This document shows positions 51,963 through 64,000 of a DNA stretch of 64,000 bases, one piece after another. Every line of letters starts with the position of its first letter. The stretch's first letter is position 1. A program made the position numbers and the translations under genes. Below the pieces are notes generated by a model that did no database searches, was not told the origin of the DNA, and worked only from the letters and a program-made list of their open reading frames with translations. Origin of the DNA: Trochalopteron elliotii (taxonomy: Eukaryota; Chordata; Aves; Passeriformes; Leiothrichidae); assembly GCA_024734555.1 (NCBI GenBank), contig JANPWX010000336.1, positions 620,001-684,000 on the forward strand, in the 5' to 3' direction.

Positions 51963-53008
51963 CCAGGGCAGACAAACATGTTGGAGACAGCAGAGCAAGA
52001 AAATGTCTGAAAGCCAGAAAGCTGAATTGGTACTTCATAGCCCCACCTTCGTCAAATGGTCAGTGAGAACATTTCATCTCTGCCTGTTTACTCTCTGTAA
52101 CATTCTGCCTAACACCTGAGACCCTTGGATAAGGGATGCTTCAGCACATGCCAAGCAGGATCCTGACTCCTCTGGAGCAACCCACTGTCACCAGGAATGT
52201 GACTTGGAGACCTTCAAGGCTGAGTGTGTCCACTCAAGAATGCTAACAGGGAGGATTTGGTGTGCTCTGGGTTTCATTTTTGCTGTACATGTCTACCAGA
52301 TTGTGTTTCTCACAGAAATGTCACTTTTCTGCAGACAGACTGACCTTTGCAAGAAGTGAAGCATTAAAAAAAAAGGTTTTTTGAAAAAAATCCATGGCTG
52401 AAGCCCAGCCATATAGTAGAGAGAACTCCCTCCATTTCTTCAGATTTACCATCTACACAGTGAGCACCTAACTGCACTTGCCCTCTTACGTCATGCTACA
52501 CAACATGATGGAACAACACATTGATAATCACACAAAGAGTAAAACAGAATGAGAAAGCTCTAGACATATCTTTCTTTTTAAAATTGCACCTTTTTTTTTT
52601 TGCAAAAAATTGCAAATCTTGGAGTACCCAGACAAGGGGATTTTATTGACTTCTGGGTAGGTGACATGAAAATAACACAGTTTTGCTATTGGTTTTAAGG
52701 CACACCATTCAAATTCATGCTTGTTAGCTCAGGTCTCAACTTTATTTTTAGGAGGTCAATAAACTAGAATATTAAAATTACAAGGGTATGTTTTACAGTG
52801 GTATGTTCCCATATTTTCCATTCAATCCTGCTGCATGGTGTGTGGGAGTCCAGACAGGTTTTCCCCACAGTCAACATGAGTGTGGCTTTCCAGTGTGGGC
52901 AGAGGTCTGCACAAAAGCACCACAGCTTACTGTGATACATTTCCACCAAAAATGTCTGTGGGACTGACATAGTTTAGACTGTAGGCACTTGTGCCATTCC
53001 AGCATACT

Positions 53009-53022
53009 TGTGTGTGTGTGTG
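53009..53022 (+). repeat. (TG)7 microsatellite
   Basis: Seven uninterrupted TG dinucleotides, followed by AG. Confidence 0.85.
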
Positions 53023-55449
53023 AGCACTGTTCAGCTGGCATTCCATTTCTGGACATGGACGTAGGAGTTTGTACAGGGAGAAAAATAATTTCACAGGGCC
53101 ATAGCCTAAAGTCTTCTCAGGCAAATTGGCCCCTGATTTCAAGACAAAAGATTGTCAGATTTTTAACATTTTTTACTCAAAGACCTCTCTGTCTTTATAA
53201 GAAGCTGTTACCTTTTAACACACACTGCAATATCCTTGTCACATAACAGACCTTCTTAAACTTTATAAGTCACAAGAGCTTGTGGATGTGATACAGGGAG
53301 TCTAAGAGAAGGTGGATGGAATTTATCAAGTGAGAATTCAAATCCCCATTCATTAGGGGGCTTAATTTGTCAGAGCAGACAGTAAATTGCCCAAATCTCA
53401 GCTCCTTCCCCTCTTTCTTTCCATCTTCCAAACACTATTTCCCTTCCCTTAAGCAAACAGACCCCCCCAACATCTCCCATTTAATGGCTTTGGGCAAAAG
53501 CTGCAGCTTAAAATCTCAGTTCAGACCTGTGGCACAAAGAGTGAAACCACAGATTCTCAATCAAGCTTCAGCAAAATTCCTGATTCATACTCCCAACTTC
53601 AAATTGACAGCAACACACCCCATTCCTATGCTCAGGCAACCAGGCTGTTGCAACCAGGTTGTGGACACAGTTTTAGAGAGGAAGATGGATTTGATTTCAG
53701 CTAGATGAAGTAGACTCATCATAGGTCATAGCTGAATTTCACAAGTCTCTAGAATCAGGAATTGTAAACCAAAGTGCTCCTAAACAACACATCAGATGGG
53801 GACCCATAAATACATAACAGTGTCAGAACTGCTGATGAGATGTGGGGCAGGGTAAATGATGGCAATGACCCTATTCTTTCAGCTGGAGGGAAAATGAGCA
53901 CATTTTCTTTTGCCCCTAAGTTGTGGATCACAGATCTCTCAGAGTGCTACAGGAGTGCAGAGGGCTTTAGGAAAGGGCAGACTGCTGAGGGCAAGGGAAG
54001 GATGGGGCCAGCCAAGGCAGGCCCAGGAATAACCAAAGCCTTCCAGCCATTCAGTGCTCTGAAACAAGCTATTTCTAGCACTTAGTACTGGAAAAATGCA
54101 AGTTTTTACCACACAACAACAAGAAACACTTGTGAGTCCTTCCTTTACAAATGTTCAGCAAAGCTGCAACTTTCAAGTCTCAAAAGAGAGGCGTGGGGAG
54201 GGTGTCAGTGCTTTCATTAGCCATTTTACTCGCAGGAGTACTCATCAATAGCTACAGAGTCAGTTTTGAACTTCAGCAAAGAATGTTCCCTGCATAAAAG
54301 AGTAAATAAATTAGCTTTTCCATCAATGCCTCTTGCTTCTGCTTGACAAAGAGCAGTTTTTCATTACTCAAATTGCTTTGTGCACTAGTCAATGAAGCCC
54401 TAAACATTAAATTCTGCTCATGAGTTCGAAAAATTTAGGCCAGATAACTTTATCTCTATTAGGCACATATATTACAGCACTCCTGCATCTCCCCACAAAA
54501 CCTACCCATCCTCTGGAAGCCCGTATCCATTTCTCCTGATTTGCCATCATTAACCAGCCAGCAAATCATTCCAAAAATAAGATACCAGCATCCAAACACC
54601 TGCATGTTTTTGCCACACACCAGACATCCACATCCTTTTCTAGACAGCAGTACATCTCCCTTTCTAATGCAAACTTCCACCCACTCACATACCCAACATA
54701 ATGACTCAAGAGCAAAGGCAGAGGATTAATTATGCCTCTGATGTTCTCCAGGTTTTGTTCGTGCCATTATCCAATTGTGAACGATTGGTGTCCCTGAATT
54801 CCCAGAATTCAGCTGTGGCTCTCAGATGGGCACAGCACAAACCCCAGGAATACCAACAGAACAGTGCTGAGTTATGTCACCATGAGAACTGGCCTGGAAT
54901 TTATTACATACCATCCCTTCAACCACATTTCTACCCAGATACTTCCACAGAACAGATTTTTTTTTTTTTCATTTACTTTCTTACCCTTAGAAACCTCTTC
55001 ACTCCAAGACTAGGACCAAAGCTACTGAGAGTTTGTTTAACTGGCAGTGCAGAATATAAAGCCTGCTTTTGTTCAAGGCATGATTAAGTATTGAAGATCT
55101 ATTCCCTTTTAAGCATCACTTTAAGCACAATAACCTAAACACTGGAACACAGTGATTATTCTTTTTTTTGTCTTTAAATTAAGATGAAAATCACCTCAGA
55201 AACATGTAGATAGCTGGAAAAAACCCACAGCTACTACTGTCCTTTTCAACTTCATTCATGACCACAAAAAGCCTTCTCCTCCCTCACAAAAAAGCTTCTG
55301 CTTTCATGTTTTTGCTGTGGGCTTTTATTTTTTAATAAAAATAACAACTAATTCAATCTCAGTCCTGAACTGTTTGGGGCTTCATTTCTTATTAGAGACT
55401 AACTTTGGAGTTTTGCTGTGTCCACAGTTTATCTGATTTTTATTGATTT

Positions 55450-55555
55450 CTTTAATTAAAAATGGGTTACAGTACAATATTAATTGATTTTGTGATAAAA
55501 TAATTAACAGCAATTAATTCGTTTTTGAATAATTAGCATAGGTAATTTTTTCTCC
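55450..55555. promoter_or_regulatory. TAAT-core cluster (homeodomain-like)
   Basis: About five TAATTA/ATTAAT-type cores fall in about 100 bp (for example TTTAATTAAA, ATTAATTGAT, ATAATTAACAG, CAATTAATTCG, GAATAATTAGC). Such clusters occur in intronic enhancers, but also in simple AT-rich DNA. Confidence 0.25.
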
Positions 55556-56524
55556 AGCTGTCATTCTGTACCTGTGAGAACCCACGCCCTTAGGGCAGGA
55601 GAGGTAAAACAGCAATGCTCCTTTTTCAGGGTCCACAGAGGATGCACACTGTCCTCCCCTCATCCCAGTGCCTCTAGGAACAGGGTTTAGTATTCCAATC
55701 ACTCCTTCATTGCCCCAAACTATTCATGTGTCTATCCAGTGATCAGCAGGCAAGTTACACAACCTCTCTCTAAAAGAAACAGTTTGGTGTTTCATGGAGG
55801 CGCTGCCCAGGAAATACTAAGACATTGTATTTTAATTTAATTGCAGTCTTAAGCTATAATAATTTGCCTGCTGGGAGCATCATGCACACTCTATAAAATT
55901 GAGAATTTTTTTCCCCATTCCCAGTACGTCACTCCTCTCTCTTACAGTGAAATCTCCTCAGATTTCACACACATCCTTGTGAAGTGCATAAGGGTTTCTC
56001 CAAAGAGAGCTCACACAGTGCAAACTCATGTCAAGTGCTTCCTTCTTCCTACAGGCCTAAAACTAGCTGGGCCCTCATGTCTTATTTCAGAGAGAGCTCC
56101 ATAATTACAACTCAAATAACCTCTGGCTTCCAACTGAACTCCAGAGCCCAGCTCCTTTGGAAGCTGGGAGCTGCACATCCCATGGCTGTGGCAGGGGCAG
56201 GAGAGAGGGGGCTGCACACTGTGTGCTGCCAAAGGAACAGCCACTGAGGCATTTTGTGGGAGCTGGCAGTCCCATGGCTGTCCCTGGGAAGCAGTGACCC
56301 CAGGGCACAGATAGCCTGGGAATGCTGGGCAAGGAAATTGCTTTAGGAGCACATGGCAATTCTTAATACAGTGTCAAACACAGGGACAGACCCTGGCACA
56401 GCAGGCACTCAAGGATTGTCAGGCTTCCTTTGGAGAATCTTTTTCTGAGGCAGTGCAGCATCTGAGAGAGATTTTGCTGCTGGTAGATGTGAAGTGGAGC
56501 AGAACAGATTTTATAGCCTTTATA

Positions 56525-56845
56525 ATCACAGAATGGCTGGAATTGGAAAGGACCTTAAAGCCCATCTTGTTCCACCCCCCACCAAGGGCAGGGACACCTT
56601 CCACTACTCCAGGTTGTTCCAAACCCTGTCCAGCTTGGCCTTGGAAACTTCCAGGAATGGGGCAGCCTCAGCTTCTCTGGGCAACCAGGGCGTCAGCACC
56701 CTCACAGGGGAGAATTTCTTCTCTTTCAGTTTGAACCCATTACCCCTTGACCTACCACTGCAGCTGCTGAGGAAGAGCCCTTGGCCTTGCAGACCCCCTG
56801 GAGGTACTGGAAGGCTGCTCTTAGGCCTCCACACCTTTGCTGCCT
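56525..56845 (-). mobile_element. CR1 LINE, 5'-truncated 3' tail
   Basis: Plus-strand text is the reverse complement of the avian CR1 3' untranslated region. It opens with a degenerate form of the CATAGAAT end (CACAGAAT), then reads GGAAAGGACCTTAAAG, GGGCAGGGACACCTTCCACT, a CTTCTCTGGGCAACC-type segment, CCATTACCCCTTG and GGTACTGGAAGGCTGCT. Recognisable similarity fades near 56845, so only about 320 bp of tail remains, with no reverse transcriptase. This severe 5' truncation is the usual state of CR1 in birds. The element lies in the same orientation as ERBB4. Confidence 0.93.
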
Positions 56846-59633
56846 AAACCATGCATCCCGAGGAATCTTCCAGACTATGGAAAACCAACAAGGACCCACC
56901 CCTGGGAACTCCTCTGAGACAAGTAACTCGCTGAAGAAGGTGGTCTGAGCAACAGCATCCACGCCTGACCCCAGACACATCACAGAGCTGTAGGATGAAG
57001 CAGGATGTCTAAAAGCAAAGCAAACTGAACACCAGATTTAGCTCCTGTGGTGGGGACATCACAAAGATTTATGAACAAATAAATCTTCTTTTTAACTGTT
57101 CTACCTTACTAACCCTTTTTATTATAGAGTTTTGTATATTCTAAACATTGCTTTTCAAGCTGCTACGTTTTCATTGTCAACACAGACGTATTTCTATCTG
57201 TTGCCAAGATCTGGAGCTGTCTTTGCCTCACTGTGAACTTTGGACACCCCAGAGGTGAATTATAATTGCTCTGGGAATTGCTTTTCCTTACCAGCTCGTT
57301 CTTTCAACAGAATTGTAAATCTTTGACTGCTTTTCTCAAGCCTTCCTTATGTTTATGTCCAGTGTTCAGCACCTGGTAACAGCTCCCTTGGACATACAGA
57401 GGTATTCAAAAGGTTGTCTTCTCCTTGTTATTTGCAGGAGAGTGGCCTTGGAGGACTTTGTCAGTGATCCCTGATCTATTACACAGAAATTCACAGCCCA
57501 AAGGATCTCCTTGATGTTTTGTGCTAGGCGTAACCCGGAATTTTGGGCACATTTGAACTAAGCCACCACGAAAGCAGGCAGTTTCAGAGAAAATCCATTG
57601 CCTTTTGTTGCACAATTTCAGACTTTTTTATTATTCCCACTGCCCCCCTTAGGAGGCCATAGAAAACTCTGGCACTGTGCTTGTCTCTGGTCCTGATGGG
57701 GGAATGAATGGTGATGTCACCTAACACTTCTTACTTGTTTCTGCTCAGTTTTGATTCTCACCTAAATGTTCCTCTGAACAATAAGGATGAGTAAAATCTA
57801 TACCTGCTCTGTTACAGATTATGTAAAGTAGGACAAGAATGATGACAAAACCCTGAAATTGCAGCAACCATTTCACAGTTGTTCAGCCCAGAAATGACAG
57901 TCATAGCTTTTCTAAAGGAGGGAAAGGCAGCAGAGATGGATTTCAAGATTTGAGCCAGAAATGCTCCACTGACCCAAGCCCAGCTTCTTAGCAGTGCCTC
58001 TTTCTCTTCCTTTTATCTATTTATTTAACTGAAAATATTTTCTTTTTTCCATTTAATTCTGCCAAATTTCTGGATACTTTAACTTGTCTTCCCATATCAA
58101 GGTTGCACAGATGTTGAAAGAGCAAAACTTTCCCAAAAGGCAGGAATATCAATGCTGCATTTATCTTTTTTTTTTTTAATGCTGCTGCTGCTGGTAGTAG
58201 TGGGGAAGTCTTCTGCTGCTTTTCAATAGCTCATTATCCAAAATCATTTGGCAATGACTTAAAATAGATTAAAAAACCCCAAACCCTCAAAACAACCCTG
58301 CCAAGATTGAATGATCAAAGAGTTGAGAGGCAAAATACACTTGGACTCACTGACCCTGCAGCTAGTGAAAATCAACACCAAGAAAGGTGGGAGGAATGAG
58401 CTGTGACAAGATGAAAAAGTACCTCTACTAACCTTATAAAAGGAAATCTATGAAATGCTTAAGGAGATAAATAAAACCTGTTTCATGCAAGAATAATCAA
58501 GGCCTTATAATAACAGGAGGACAAGTAATTCCCTTCTTGTCTCCTCTCTTTCTTCACCCTGATGGCTAAACCTATGGAAACAGAATCTACCAATGAACTA
58601 CCCGAAGTGGAAAGCTTTTGGTCAGTTCAACAACTGCAATTATTTTAAATGTAGGTAGACTGATTCAAGGTAGGTATTTTCTTTTTCAGTTTTCCAAATT
58701 AGTCTCTAATGAGATTCTAGGAAATGAACAGATTTTAGCCTCCTTCCACGAAGCAGAAACAGCACTATAAAAGGAACCAGGACAATCACATGGATGTTCT
58801 GTCATCCTCCTTTAGCACAGCTCCCCAGTGAACAGATTCCTCACCAGAAGGGTGTAAGTACCTATTAAAGATATAATCACCATTACTGAGCCTTCCTCCA
58901 CCATCCTCCTTCAAGAAAGCTCTTGATGAAGTCACCTAGACCAGGGCCCTGTTAATGTTCCATGCACTGGCAGAGGAATGGTGCATCTAAAAACCAGCTT
59001 TTGCATAAGGAAAACAAAATTTTGCAGGACTAGTCAAAATAGATTGAAATAATTTAAAAGTAGTTGTTCTGAGTTTGGTCTTTCCAGTGGATTTTTCTCC
59101 CATCTGCTACCTGGAAGAAGGACAATGTGGAGGCATTGCCTGAGTGACAAATGGGGCAATTAGAAAAAGGAAGATGTAGCTGGGTGCCACAACATTCCAC
59201 TGAAATTCCCCCTGGCTGGGGGCAGGTTGGGGGCAATACCAAGAGAAAAAGATGAGGGGGCTGCCCCGGAGACTTGGCTGGGTTTTGCTCAGTCCTGTTT
59301 GGGGATCAGGGGATGAAGAAGCTGTTTCCCTGCTGCCCAGCCACCCAGAGCTCAGGACCAGAGCCAAAACACCGGGATCAGCTCTCGCCAGACCCTCTGC
59401 CCACCACACCATGCCACGGCTACTCACTGTCACCACAGAGATCCCGGCCTGCTGAGGTTTCCCTGCACTGCAAGTCTGCTCATCCTTTGTTTCTTGGCCG
59501 TTTGGGGGGTCCAGAGCCGACGTGTGGGGTGTCCCCTCACGGCCCAGCTCAGTGTGGGAGCCCGGCAATCGCCGCCCGTGACCGCCCGCCTGGGCCTGGC
59601 CGCCATCACCGCGTCCCCTCAGGGCTGGCGGCA

Positions 59634-59649
59634 CAGCGCCCCCTGCAGG
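59634..59649 (-). promoter_or_regulatory. CTCF-like motif 1
   Basis: On the minus strand CCTGCAGGGGGCGCTG matches the CTCF core (CCASYAGRKGGCRS form), including the uninterrupted CAGGGGGCGCTG. The mismatches are in the CCAC portion. It lies in the CpG island. Confidence 0.6.
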
Positions 59650-59687
59650 CGTGGAGGAACCACCGCACCCGCCCGGCCCAGAGCCAG

Positions 59688-59704
59688 CAGCGCCCCTGGT
59701 GGCC
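59688..59704 (-). promoter_or_regulatory. CTCF-like motif 2
   Basis: On the minus strand GGCCACCAGGGGCGCTG resembles the CTCF consensus closely but has one G fewer in the G run, which should weaken it. It has the same orientation as motif 1 and its start is about 54 bp away. Confidence 0.45.
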
Positions 59705-62700
59705 GTGAGCGGAACTGCACCAGAGGGGAAAGGGCCTGAAGTGCGGGAAGAGACGGTTTGGGCTTTCCTGATCTTGTTTGTTGTTGCTGCTGCTGGTGGG
59801 GTTTTGTTTGTCTTGTCATACATATGCATACTAGTAATGATCTGTCATTTCTTTCATATCTTTGCATGAAAGCCCCATAATTTCAAAGTGATAATAATTT
59901 CAGCGGGGTGGGGTTAACATTTTCCTTTCCAAGGGAACCTTCCTTGGCAGACACCTGTCTTTGAAACCAAGACAGGGCTGGAGGGAGAAAGGCTGAAAGG
60001 AAGATAATGATCCAAGGCATTGGATGTCATTATTGGTGAAACAAGACAAAGGCAGAACAGCTGTGCAGGACGACGGGATTGCTACCAGCAAGCTGGAAAC
60101 AACATAAAATTAACATGTCTGTAATTTATTCATCCTTTGAATGTAAAGATTTAGGTTCAATATTACCAAGCAGCAACAAGCAAATGCCAGGCATTTATTT
60201 ATGTCGCCCTTCAATATGGAGCTTAATAGATTGATTTACAGAAAAAGTTTGTACGACCTAATTGTGACAGCACTTTTGGGGGAAAAATAACAAGCTTGTA
60301 ACTAACAACAGAGAGTCTGTAATGCACTAGATGATTCGAGGTATTTGAATCTACATTTACAGGCTCCAGAATGTCACTGAAATGTTAAGAACTGAAATAA
60401 TTTGAAAAGCTACTCTATTTCATATTTGAGCTTCAAGATCAATCATCCTGTGGGAGCACTGCTAGTGGTGACTGTGCCCATTTCAGATTCCTCAAAGAAC
60501 CAGCCTCTCACACACCCACACCCATAGAACAGCATGCTTACGTGGCAGAAAATGTCCACAGCCAGAATGCAAAGCACAGCTACATAAAAGCCACATGAGG
60601 ACAGAGTTCCCACTGAAGGCATAGTAAGAAATTCTGGTAAACTGATGCTCAATGTCAGATTTCTGAGGCACGCAGCCGAGCCAGGAGCTGCAGGAAGGGT
60701 GAAGCACAGGAGAAGCTGGTCACAGCTCTCTGAAACCAGTTTGTAATTTGGCTCTGTGATTTCTATTCCTAAGGGTGGGCATGGTTTCAATACATATTGC
60801 GAGGGTCGCACGTAATTTTGTGAATCATAACCGTAAGTTTGATTCACTCTCCATTTATTGAGTCAAATTTTAAGAGAATTTTAATTATGTCAAAAGAAAT
60901 ATTTGCATTTTTAATAGTTACATGAGTTTTAGGACAAAAACTCCATTTGATGATTCATAAGATAAACATTATTTGTCTTCAGTAACTCATTCAGAAAACC
61001 ATTTTAAAAATTAGCTCCAGACACCCAGTAAAAGAACAGAAATTATTAAGGATGATGTATGTAGATGGTAACAAAGACTGGTGTGATTGAACACAACTTA
61101 TTTGCAAAAATATCCCTCAGAATAGTTCAGTGCCAACTTGTGGCATTTTTCCAAAGTACAGTAGATGGCAAATTCTTGCAAATATTAGAAGCGTGTGAAG
61201 AATATGAAACTGGCCATCAGCAATTTGTTAACCACATTAGGAGAAGAAACCTCATGCCATTAGAAAACGATCACTTTAAATAAGCAAGTACTTAAGAGTT
61301 CATCTTTATTTAGCACAGTGAAACATGTACTTGAATCCTGCAAGCCAAAGACATTTACCCCCATGCTCTGAGTTAGAGGTGTCAGAAGGCTTTGCTGGGT
61401 GGTCAGCCACAGACTACAGGCAGGAATGAAGGGTTGATCCACCTACAAGATAGATTCCAGGCATGATCAGTGATGGGAAACAGCAACACAGGGACATTCA
61501 GAAGAGATAAGAGCATGCAAATATGGTGTTCAAAAGTCAAAGGTGATGGATAAGTTCTTGGCAATCTACACAATCTGCTGCATCCCTGGTCCAGAGGAGG
61601 GATTTTGTGCAGCATTCCTAGAAGGCTCACAAAAGGCATTAACTTTCAGCAGGAAGGTTTAAGCAGGAAGAAGATTTCTTGCTTTAGAGAACATGTTCCC
61701 TAGGAAAATAAGCATGTGAGTAAAAAAGTATTACATCTTCTGAGAACTAAAAAGTTCATTTTGAATAGTATTAAAATGCCTATTATGACTCCATACTGTA
61801 CATTCCCAAAATGTCTGGGATAGGGCCCATCTCCAAGTAGGAACGAAGTCCTGCCAATTTAATCCACTAGAGGCTATTGCTTAAGTCCACAGTATTTCTT
61901 CAATGCTTCCAAGTGTCTCTCAACACTAAAATTTCCTTCAGGCACCACAAGGGTCACCAGCACAAACAGGGGAAATGTTCACTGCCTGCAAATTCTTTGA
62001 AATATTTCAAGGCACTAAATGTGCTCAATGAATTTCCTATCTTGCTATTTTTCAATCTGGGGGAAAAGAAAGCTCTTAACTGTTTTTATTTTAAGTACAC
62101 AAAGACTGTTTATTCATGTCATTACATCACAGTTTAAAAGTCTTTGTATTTTTTTCTTTATTTTTAACTTTTGGGGCAGGGGAAAACCACCACCACCAAC
62201 CAGATTTATGAGGCTGGCATGGATTCAAAGCCAAATTTGATCAGAAAAAGCTTTTAATGGAAGAAACAATAACTAAGTCAGTGCTGTGAAGCTTTTGATA
62301 TATGTAGTCTTCTCTCAAGCCATGTAATCCTACTGGAGAAACTTCAGCTTGCCATGCTCTTTTAAGAAACATCCAAAGGCTCCCCAAGCCCAAATCTCTT
62401 TGGAGTGATTTGAGAGCATCATCCATGCTGAGTGTTATCATTTTCTCCATGCCTCAAACTCAAGCTACTTGAAGGTTATCTTGGTGCAGCAAGAGAGGCA
62501 CTCGAGGAAGGACACCAAACCAGGAGGCAAAGGACTTCCCCAGGATGCACCTTCTGAAGCTTTGCTGCAGGTCACGTCAGGAGCAGCCAACTCCAACTCC
62601 CCTCTCACAGCTACCACTCACCACCTTCAGGCCTAAATCCCCTTCAAGTGCCAAAAATTTAGGTCCAGTCACAAAATAACCCAAAAGCCAGAGCTGCTTT

Positions 62701-63896
62701 CATTTGTGTTGATTTAGGATTAGATACATCAAGTCCTGACCTAGAGCCACCAGGATCAGCCTAAGCATTGCTGACACCAGACCAAAGCTCTCTCCCCTGA
62801 GTCTTGCCTTAAGGTGTAGAGGCCCTTTTCTTTGGAAAGGAGCAGATTTGATTTTAACCACAAACACTTCTGTGTGATTCACTGCCACTTCTCGCAGCCT
62901 CCTAAATTCTCCTCTAGTTTGCAAAACAAACACGGGTAATTGCATTTTATTTTGTCTACGGCCTTGTTAACAAATTACAAGAGTATAACAATGAACATTG
63001 GCAGCTTTATCTCAAGCTTGAAGTCATACACTCTCTAGGTCTCAAGGCCTTTTCACACAAGTGAAGCAAGGGTGAAGTCTCTCATCCTATTTATCTCTGA
63101 AGGGACTGACCTGAGAGCCCTTTGTGGTGCCCATGTTCAAACCTTGACTGAAACACCACAATGTTTTCTTTTCACCTTGGTGGGTCACTTCCAACAGACA
63201 GAACACTGATATGAGGGTAAATAATCTCTCTTTGCAGGATGCCCTGCAGAAGTTTGGCTGACACTCAGATTAGAAAGGCCTGGCCTTCTCTTGCCTGCCA
63301 TTTAGCCAGCTCTGGAAGGGTTCTGCTGTGGCTAAAATCTCCCTGTGGGCCTCTTGCTCACTGTTTGCTGAGAACACAAACAAAACCAGCAGCTCTTGTG
63401 CTTCCACAAGTAAAGCTGTTCAACCAAGTCCTACACAGTACATGAAACTACAACACATTTTGGGGCCCTTTTCACTCAAACACAAAGCCAGTTCAACTAC
63501 TGGCCCAGGCAAAGGGAAAGTGTCAGTGACATAGAAATCCTTCCCAAAATACTGTAGGATTGGCTCAAGAGCTGGTGGCAGAAGCAGACATCACAGAACC
63601 CACTGCAAAAACTCCTACCGGATTCAATACAAATATTGAGGCAAGGATTAGAGAACTTTGAACTGTTTTAAAAAAATCCCATTAATTAAACATTTTTTCT
63701 ATAGCTGAAGAGGATTTTTGAATAACTATTTTTATTACATTCCATGAAAATTTTGCCTGCCTTAGAAATCATGGTCTTTGGGCCAGGAGACTTTAAAAAG
63801 ATGAAAAATAACCCCACAGGATAAATCTGGGAGTGGTTTTATTTATATTTCTTGTCTTTAAAATCTGTGGAGGTTTGAGCAGCAAAGTTTTCAATG

Positions 63897-64000
63897 AGGT
63901 TTTTTTTTGTTGTTTTGTTGGGTTTTTTGGGTTTTTAGGGGGGGGTTGGTTTTGTTTTTGTCGGGATTTTTTTTTTTGTTTATTTGGTTGATTTTTTTTG
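63897..64000 (+). repeat. T/G-rich low-complexity tract, truncated by window edge
   Basis: Poly-T runs are interspersed with G runs: GGG (63920-63922), GGG (63929-63931) and eight G (63938-63945). It resembles the reverse complement of the A/C-rich tract at 30657-30803. The tract continues to the last base, so its right limit is unknown. Confidence 0.85.

Larger units (their letters stand above)
59515..59756. promoter_or_regulatory. Intronic CpG island
   Basis: By hand count about 23 CpG dinucleotides fall within about 240 bp, with GC near 70 percent and an estimated observed/expected CpG ratio near 0.7. This meets the classical island criteria and is unlike anything else in the window. It contains two CTCF-like motifs (59634-59649 and 59688-59704) and GC-box-like CCGCCC elements. 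It sits about 29 kb upstream of exon 3 inside intron 2. It could be an alternative or lncRNA promoter, an insulator, or an orphan island; the sequence alone does not decide. The longest open frame of the window (240 codons, minus, 59107-59829) passes through it but looks like a by-product of high GC. Confidence 0.75.
30253..64000 (-). other. ERBB4: ERBB4 intron 2 (3' portion)
   Basis: This segment lies upstream of exon 3 in the transcript. No match to the exon 2 protein was found by eye, so the intron extends past the right edge. It holds the three solo LTRs, one CR1 tail, a CpG island and several low-complexity tracts, all listed separately. The long stretches 31924-49541, 49859-56524 and 56846-59514 hold no gene that I can support, only AT-rich unique DNA with small homopolymer and microsatellite runs. 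Confidence 0.85.

Noticed and set aside
59107..59829. Longest open frame of the window (240 codons, minus strand)
   Set aside because: It spans the CpG island, where high GC thins out stop codons. The translation is Pro/Gly/Ser/Ala-rich without a recognisable domain, and an equally open frame runs on the opposite strand.
30700..64000. ERBB4 exon 2
   Set aside because: Looked for the reverse complement of the conserved YYENCEVVMGNLEIT-type segment and saw none. A translated alignment would be needed to be certain.
1..64000. CRISPR array, operon, tRNA or rRNA genes
   Set aside because: No regularly spaced direct repeats, cloverleaf-like boxes or bacterial gene organisation. The window is intronic vertebrate DNA.

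Overview
The window is vertebrate nuclear DNA, most likely avian. The one coding segment I can support is a 187-bp exon on the minus strand (30066-30252). It encodes 62 residues of extracellular domain I of the receptor tyrosine kinase ERBB4 (HER4), corresponding to exon 3 by length, phase and protein sequence. Nothing else reads as a gene: the remaining open frames are short, mutually overlapping, and lack splice logic or recognisable protein families. An avian-type CR1 LINE tail, low interspersed-repeat density, short class II-like solo LTRs and A-rich/C-rich low-complexity tracts point to a bird. A songbird is plausible, but that is inference.

The gene runs right to left. Positions 30253-64000 are the 3' part of ERBB4 intron 2, and positions 1-30065 are the 5' part of intron 3. 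I did not find exon 2 or exon 4 by eye, so these introns are at least 33.7 kb and 30.1 kb here, consistent with ERBB4 being a giant gene with very long 5' introns.

Intron 3 part (1-30065): mostly unique AT-rich DNA. It holds a bulged inverted repeat (4083-4135), a five-copy minisatellite of 26-28 bp period (7824-7960), an ATTG/CAAT-rich patch (21822-21860), a moderately CpG-rich stretch with a CCAAT box and an X-box-like motif (25600-25960), and a 27-bp-period duplication (27090-27135).

Intron 2 part (30253-64000): three solo LTRs of one endogenous retrovirus family lie at 30355-30650, 31638-31917 and 49548-49852. The first starts only about 100 bp upstream of the exon 3 splice acceptor. A truncated CR1 lies at 56525-56845. 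A compact CpG island at 59515-59756 carries two same-orientation CTCF-like motifs about 50 bp apart. The window ends in a T/G-rich tract with G-quadruplex potential.

No multi-gene system, operon, CRISPR array or RNA gene is visible. The points most worth following are the intronic CpG island with CTCF-like motifs and the LTR beside exon 3.
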